Positions 6,621 to 9,491 of a stretch of DNA of 9,491 nt are shown here, in pieces. The notes beneath the pieces were generated by a model that saw nothing but the letters and a program-made list of their open reading frames with translations, ran no database searches and was not told where the DNA came from. The translations under genes and the position numbers were made by a program. The DNA lies in NCBI GenBank assembly GCA_964632015.1, contig CAZWAT010000109.1, positions 1 through 9,491 on the forward strand, read 5' to 3'. The first letter of the stretch is position 1, and each line of letters opens with the position of its first letter. The stretch is from JAAYCO01 sp964632015 (lineage in GTDB: Bacteria > Planctomycetota > Phycisphaerae > SM23-33).

Positions 6621-8666
6621 CTATCGCAGTTCCACCACGAAGAAAGACTTAATTTCGTCGCAAGCGAACGAGACAACCCCACCGTCGGATGAAATATTTC
6701 CTACGTAAGGTTCCGGCCGATCGAGTGTGAACAGATTGGCGCTGGTGACAGGCGAGTCCACGCGAAGCTGCAATTCGCGGCAGGGGTTCTTGTATTCCAG
6801 CGATGTGACGATTGGCTTATTTCCGAACGCCAACGCGAATTGCTTGCTGAACGTCGGGACGATGTTGGAATTCATGCCCACCAGCGTCACTGCCTGGCCG
6901 GTGCGATAACGACGAATTTGCCAATTTTCCAACCCCGCCTCGACACGGACCGGCTCGGTGTGATGGTTGTTGAGAATATCCACCAGCGACGCGCCATGGT
7001 TCTTGGTGGCCTTAAGCGCCGGCCTCCAGTAAAGCGCGCCCTTGTCTACGGGAAGCTTCACCCACGAGTTTTCATCGACATCCGCCCCGTGATACTTGCC
7101 CTTGCAAGCAATCGACGGCAGCGTATGAACGTCTTCATCGGGTTGATAACCTTGCGGCAGGGGAGGAAATACGACCTCGGTTGTCACGCCGAATTCCCGC
7201 AGGAATTGATCGCACTGTTGCCCCTTTTCGTTGCGAATGCCCATCGGCCCGATCGCAATAACCACACCGCCGGCGTTGATGTACTCGCGAAGAGTCTTTC
7301 GCTGAGCCGTCGAAAGACAGGCTGCTGATGGAATCACACAGCATGCGTACCTGGAAATTTCGTCCAGGGTGCAGATCGCGTCGAAAGTGACATTCGCTTC
7401 AAGAAGGTCTATGCAGGTCGAGTTATATACTGTCTCTAAATCATCAGATGACCTCGTGAAATGATCTCGCGTAAAGCGGGAGTGAAAGACGCATACCTTC
7501 GCGTCGCTGTCACCACAGAGCAGTTCCTTGTGGTTCTTCTCCCAGGTGTAAATGCCTTCGAGCAGGTTTTGTTCCTCCGGCAGCGAGTCAATCTCGTCCG
7601 TTTTAGGAACAAGTCTTCCCTTCAAAGTTGACAGCCAGGTACTACTGCCAAGCAACCTGCTGATCTGCCACATCAGCTTCATGGAATCGGGCACGAATCC
7701 GTACCCCAACGCAAGGCAGGTGTCGAGCTCATAGGTTCGCGTGATGGCGATTTGCAGCATTGCCCGCCCGAGAATCTGTTGTGACCAGTTTCCCTGCTCG
7801 TCCATGCCGGTGCCGCATATTTCGAGCATCGACATCGATGCGTGGTTGGCGAACTCCTCATAGCTCATGCCGGTCGCGTTGCACGCCTGACCAGCCGAGT
7901 GGGATGAGCAGGTCATCAGCGCCATATCGCCCACCGCCTGCCTGACAACGCCCATGAAATCACCCGCGGTTCGATAACGAAAATCTATCCAGTCCTGAAA
8001 CGCGGGGTTGTCGCGATTGAACCAGAAACCCGCATCGGTGGTGGGCGGTAGATCGTGGCCGAACTGTTCGGTGAATTTTCCGCGGCAGTGTTTGCACCCG
8101 CAGGCGCGCCAGCGGGGATAGTAAATCGCGTCGTCGCTCATAAGCCCGTCGAGCGGTACATCGTTTATCAGCCTGCGAAGGTACGCCTGGTACGCCGCCC
8201 GAAAATCGGGATTGTTCATGCAGAACTGTTCGCAACGGTAGGTGTCGATGTAGATCGGCTCGCCGGTTTCAACGTCGATCATCCGCCAGTCGTTCAGAAG
8301 CGTCCCGTTGTACCGCATCTGTGCGGCAAAGTCGGGGTCTGGGTAGAAGGGCAAATGATGAAAATTGCTTCGGCGGATGTGTTCGCGGTCTTTCCAGGAA
8401 CGAACGCGATGCGTCAGCACCGACGAATGATGATCGAACAGCTCTATGCTTCGCTCATGCAGTTGCTCGGCGATGAACGCAAGCAGATCGTGAACGCGGG
8501 AGATGATCGGTAGATAATCCCAACGAAAGTGGGTCCCGAAGATAATCGCCATGTTCACGTCGGCATTGGCCAGTTCGTCGCAGCGACGAATGATCTTTTC
8601 CTTCACCTGTTCGTTAGGCCAATTAAGAAATTGCCAATCCAACCAAAAACTTACTGATCTATACAT
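6621..8666 (-). CDS. GH42/GH-A-like TIM-barrel protein with glutamine-amidotransferase-like domain, putative glycoside hydrolase
   Basis: A 681-residue protein with the layout of beta-galactosidase GH42 and related unassigned glycosidases. Residues about 1-340 read as a TIM barrel, with RSVSFWLDW at the first strand. DGLMSDD at 173-179 matches the usual end of a central strand, where D178/D179 could serve in catalysis, and LEICG at 281-285 gives E282 as a candidate. An RACGCKHCRGKF segment (187-198; C189, C191, C194) follows the first motif and is typical of this wider group. Residues about 388-500 resemble the class I glutamine-amidotransferase-like trimerisation domain (IPSAACLSTAQ, INAGGVVIAIG), and the tail at about 565-681 is beta-rich. 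There is no signal peptide. The ATG at 8666 is the only start before an in-frame stop six codons upstream, but it lacks a good ribosome binding site. Fold is likely; catalytic residues and substrate are inferred. Confidence 0.72.
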   Translation of the reverse strand: MYRSVSFWLDWQFLNWPNEQVKEKIIRRCDELANADVNMAIIFGTHFRWDYLPIISRVHDLLAFIAEQLHERSIELFDHHSSVLTHRVRSWKDREHIRRSNFHHLPFYPDPDFAAQMRYNGTLLNDWRMIDVETGEPIYIDTYRCEQFCMNNPDFRAAYQAYLRRLINDVPLDGLMSDDAIYYPRWRACGCKHCRGKFTEQFGHDLPPTTDAGFWFNRDNPAFQDWIDFRYRTAGDFMGVVRQAVGDMALMTCSSHSAGQACNATGMSYEEFANHASMSMLEICGTGMDEQGNWSQQILGRAMLQIAITRTYELDTCLALGYGFVPDSMKLMWQISRLLGSSTWLSTLKGRLVPKTDEIDSLPEEQNLLEGIYTWEKNHKELLCGDSDAKVCVFHSRFTRDHFTRSSDDLETVYNSTCIDLLEANVTFDAICTLDEISRYACCVIPSAACLSTAQRKTLREYINAGGVVIAIGPMGIRNEKGQQCDQFLREFGVTTEVVFPPLPQGYQPDEDVHTLPSIACKGKYHGADVDENSWVKLPVDKGALYWRPALKATKNHGASLVDILNNHHTEPVRVEAGLENWQIRRYRTGQAVTLVGMNSNIVPTFSKQFALAFGNKPIVTSLEYKNPCRELQLRVDSPVTSANLFTLDRPEPYVGNISSDGGVVSFACDEIKSFFVVELR

Positions 8667-8740
8667 AGTGTTTAAAAATTTCTATCCCCATGGAATGTGC
8701 GGGATTGTTACGTCACTGAAAGCGGTCTTGGCTGCGGGGC
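8667..8740 (-). other. Seventy-four-base spacer between the discoidin-domain gene and the GH42-like gene
   Basis: This is the only sizeable non-coding stretch in the minus block. The part next to the ATG at 8666 is AT-rich. The nearest purine run (GGGGATAG on the minus strand) lies about 15 nt upstream, too far for a convincing ribosome binding site. I see no sound -35/-10 pair and no hairpin with a T-run. It may hold an internal promoter or simply be operon spacing. Confidence 0.4.
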
Positions 8741-9491
8741 TTAGTCTTTCAGAGAGGGTTTTTCCCAGATTTCCATTTCAGCCAATGTTAATATATCGCC
8801 GTCTCGGCGTTTGTCAAAGTGAATGCGGACGTATTGCGCGGGTCCTCCCGAAAGGGGAATCTCCAGATCCCACACATCCTTGGCGCCCTGGGCGAGGGCC
8901 GGGGCCTGACCCATCACTGACCAGTCGTTTCCATCGGCTGAGCCTTCGACCCGAATAGCAGGCCTGAGCCCGGAATGACTGTAAAATAGTGTCATTCTGT
9001 CGAGATCCCTGGGCTGGCGCAGATCGAAGGTGATATGGAATGGTTCGGTGGCTTTGTACCTTACGATCCAATCCTGCAATTTGCTTTGTTTCAGGTCGAC
9101 ATTCCCGGCCGTTGGCGCCTGGCGTCTATCGGTGAGGTCGCCGGTGGAGAACGGCACGTCAGTTGTCCCGCCCTGGTCGCGGATGTTGTCCGGCGCGAGG
9201 CTGTAGGTGTATGTTCCGGGTATTTCGACGTCTTGGGTGACTATGGGATTGAAGCTCCGCCACAATATGTGGTTGTTGGTCAGGCATAATCCATCCGGGG
9301 CAGGCGGCGTCTTTATAAGGTCCATCGGGAACTGGAATCGCCAGATGTCATAATCTGTCGCCAGACCGAGGTGCTGCTGAAATCGCCTGAAGAACATGAT
9401 GGTGTCGTTGTCTCGCAAAGAGGTGAGAACGAACGGATTTTGTGCGAAAAAGTACACTTTGCCATTTCCCAGTTGTCGCATTGAGGGTGGC
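8741..9491 (-). CDS. C-terminal part of a probable glycoside-active protein ending in an F5/8-type-C (discoidin, CBM32-like) domain
   Basis: The reading frame is open to the right edge, so the ATG at 9481 need not be the start; at least three sense codons precede it. Using that ATG as residue 1, residues 1-85 look like the end of a larger enzyme: GNGKVYFFAQNPF matches the closing strand of amidotransferase-like domains in GH42-type proteins, and CLTNNHILW follows at 66-74. Residues about 88-240 form a galactose-binding-like F5/8 type C domain: GTYTYS at the entry, GDLTD at 114-118, FDLRQPRDLDRMTLFY at 152-167, SADGNDW at 181-187 and LAEMEIW at 233-239. Such domains bind glycans or mediate protein contacts. 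The gene lies 74 nt upstream of the GH42-like gene on the same strand, so it probably starts or continues that operon. The discoidin domain is well supported; the identity of the missing N-terminal enzyme is a guess. Confidence 0.8.
   Translation of the reverse strand, partial: PPSMRQLGNGKVYFFAQNPFVLTSLRDNDTIMFFRRFQQHLGLATDYDIWRFQFPMDLIKTPPAPDGLCLTNNHILWRSFNPIVTQDVEIPGTYTYSLAPDNIRDQGGTTDVPFSTGDLTDRRQAPTAGNVDLKQSKLQDWIVRYKATEPFHITFDLRQPRDLDRMTLFYSHSGLRPAIRVEGSADGNDWSVMGQAPALAQGAKDVWDLEIPLSGGPAQYVRIHFDKRRDGDILTLAEMEIWEKPSLKD

Noticed and set aside
6840..7328. 162-codon plus-strand frame opposite the GH42-like gene
   Set aside because: Composition and lack of motifs mark it as a shadow; the minus-strand frame has domain-level support.
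8055..8513. 152-codon plus-strand frame opposite the GH42-like gene
   Set aside because: It is the complement of the barrel region with the DGLMSDD and Cys motifs; nothing supports a second gene.
1..9491. tRNA, rRNA, CRISPR, insertion sequence or prophage content
   Set aside because: I saw no regularly spaced repeats, transposase or integrase motifs, and almost all bases belong to assigned genes.

Overview
The window is bacterial, densely coding DNA that uses the standard genetic code: TGA, TAG and TAA all act as genuine stops. It is moderately GC-rich. It looks like a carbohydrate-utilisation locus. The mix of a GntR/LacI hybrid regulator, several NAD(P)-type oxidoreductases and large, poorly characterised glycoside-active proteins is common in the PVC group (Planctomycetes, Lentisphaerae, Kiritimatiellae, Verrucomicrobia). 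That placement is an inference from gene content, and no marker gene is present to prove it.

There are eight protein genes in two convergent blocks. The plus-strand block (2-4865) holds, in order, the 3' part of an Ldh_2-family malate/lactate-type dehydrogenase, a GntR-HTH/LacI-type-sensor regulator, a 332-residue protein with terpene-cyclase-like alpha/alpha-toroid repeats, a zinc-ligand-poor MDR dehydrogenase, and a Gfo/Idh/MocA oxidoreductase. Junctions are a 1-nt overlap, a 4-nt overlap, a 5-nt gap and a 40-nt gap, so this is almost certainly one operon with translational coupling. The minus-strand block (9491-4877) holds the 3' part of a protein ending in an F5/8-type-C (discoidin, CBM32-like) domain, a 681-residue GH42/GH-A-like TIM-barrel protein with a glutamine-amidotransferase-like domain, and a 574-residue unassigned protein predicted to be an alpha-helical toroid followed by a beta domain. 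The two blocks end 11 nt apart, with no clear terminator between them.

The genes suggest intracellular processing of an unusual sugar or uronic-acid-type glycoside. The minus-strand proteins would recognise or cleave the glycan, and the three dehydrogenases would oxidise or reduce the released sugar. The toroid protein would be a further sugar-modifying or glycan-cleaving enzyme, and the GntR/LacI protein would sense a sugar ligand. None of the visible N-termini looks like a secretion signal and no transporter lies in the window. The most interesting points are the adjacent but separate MDR and Gfo/Idh/MocA genes, which elsewhere occur fused as one bi-domain oxidoreductase, and two toroid-type proteins (332 and 574 residues) of unknown activity. 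I found no RNA genes, CRISPR arrays, insertion sequences or obvious repeats.
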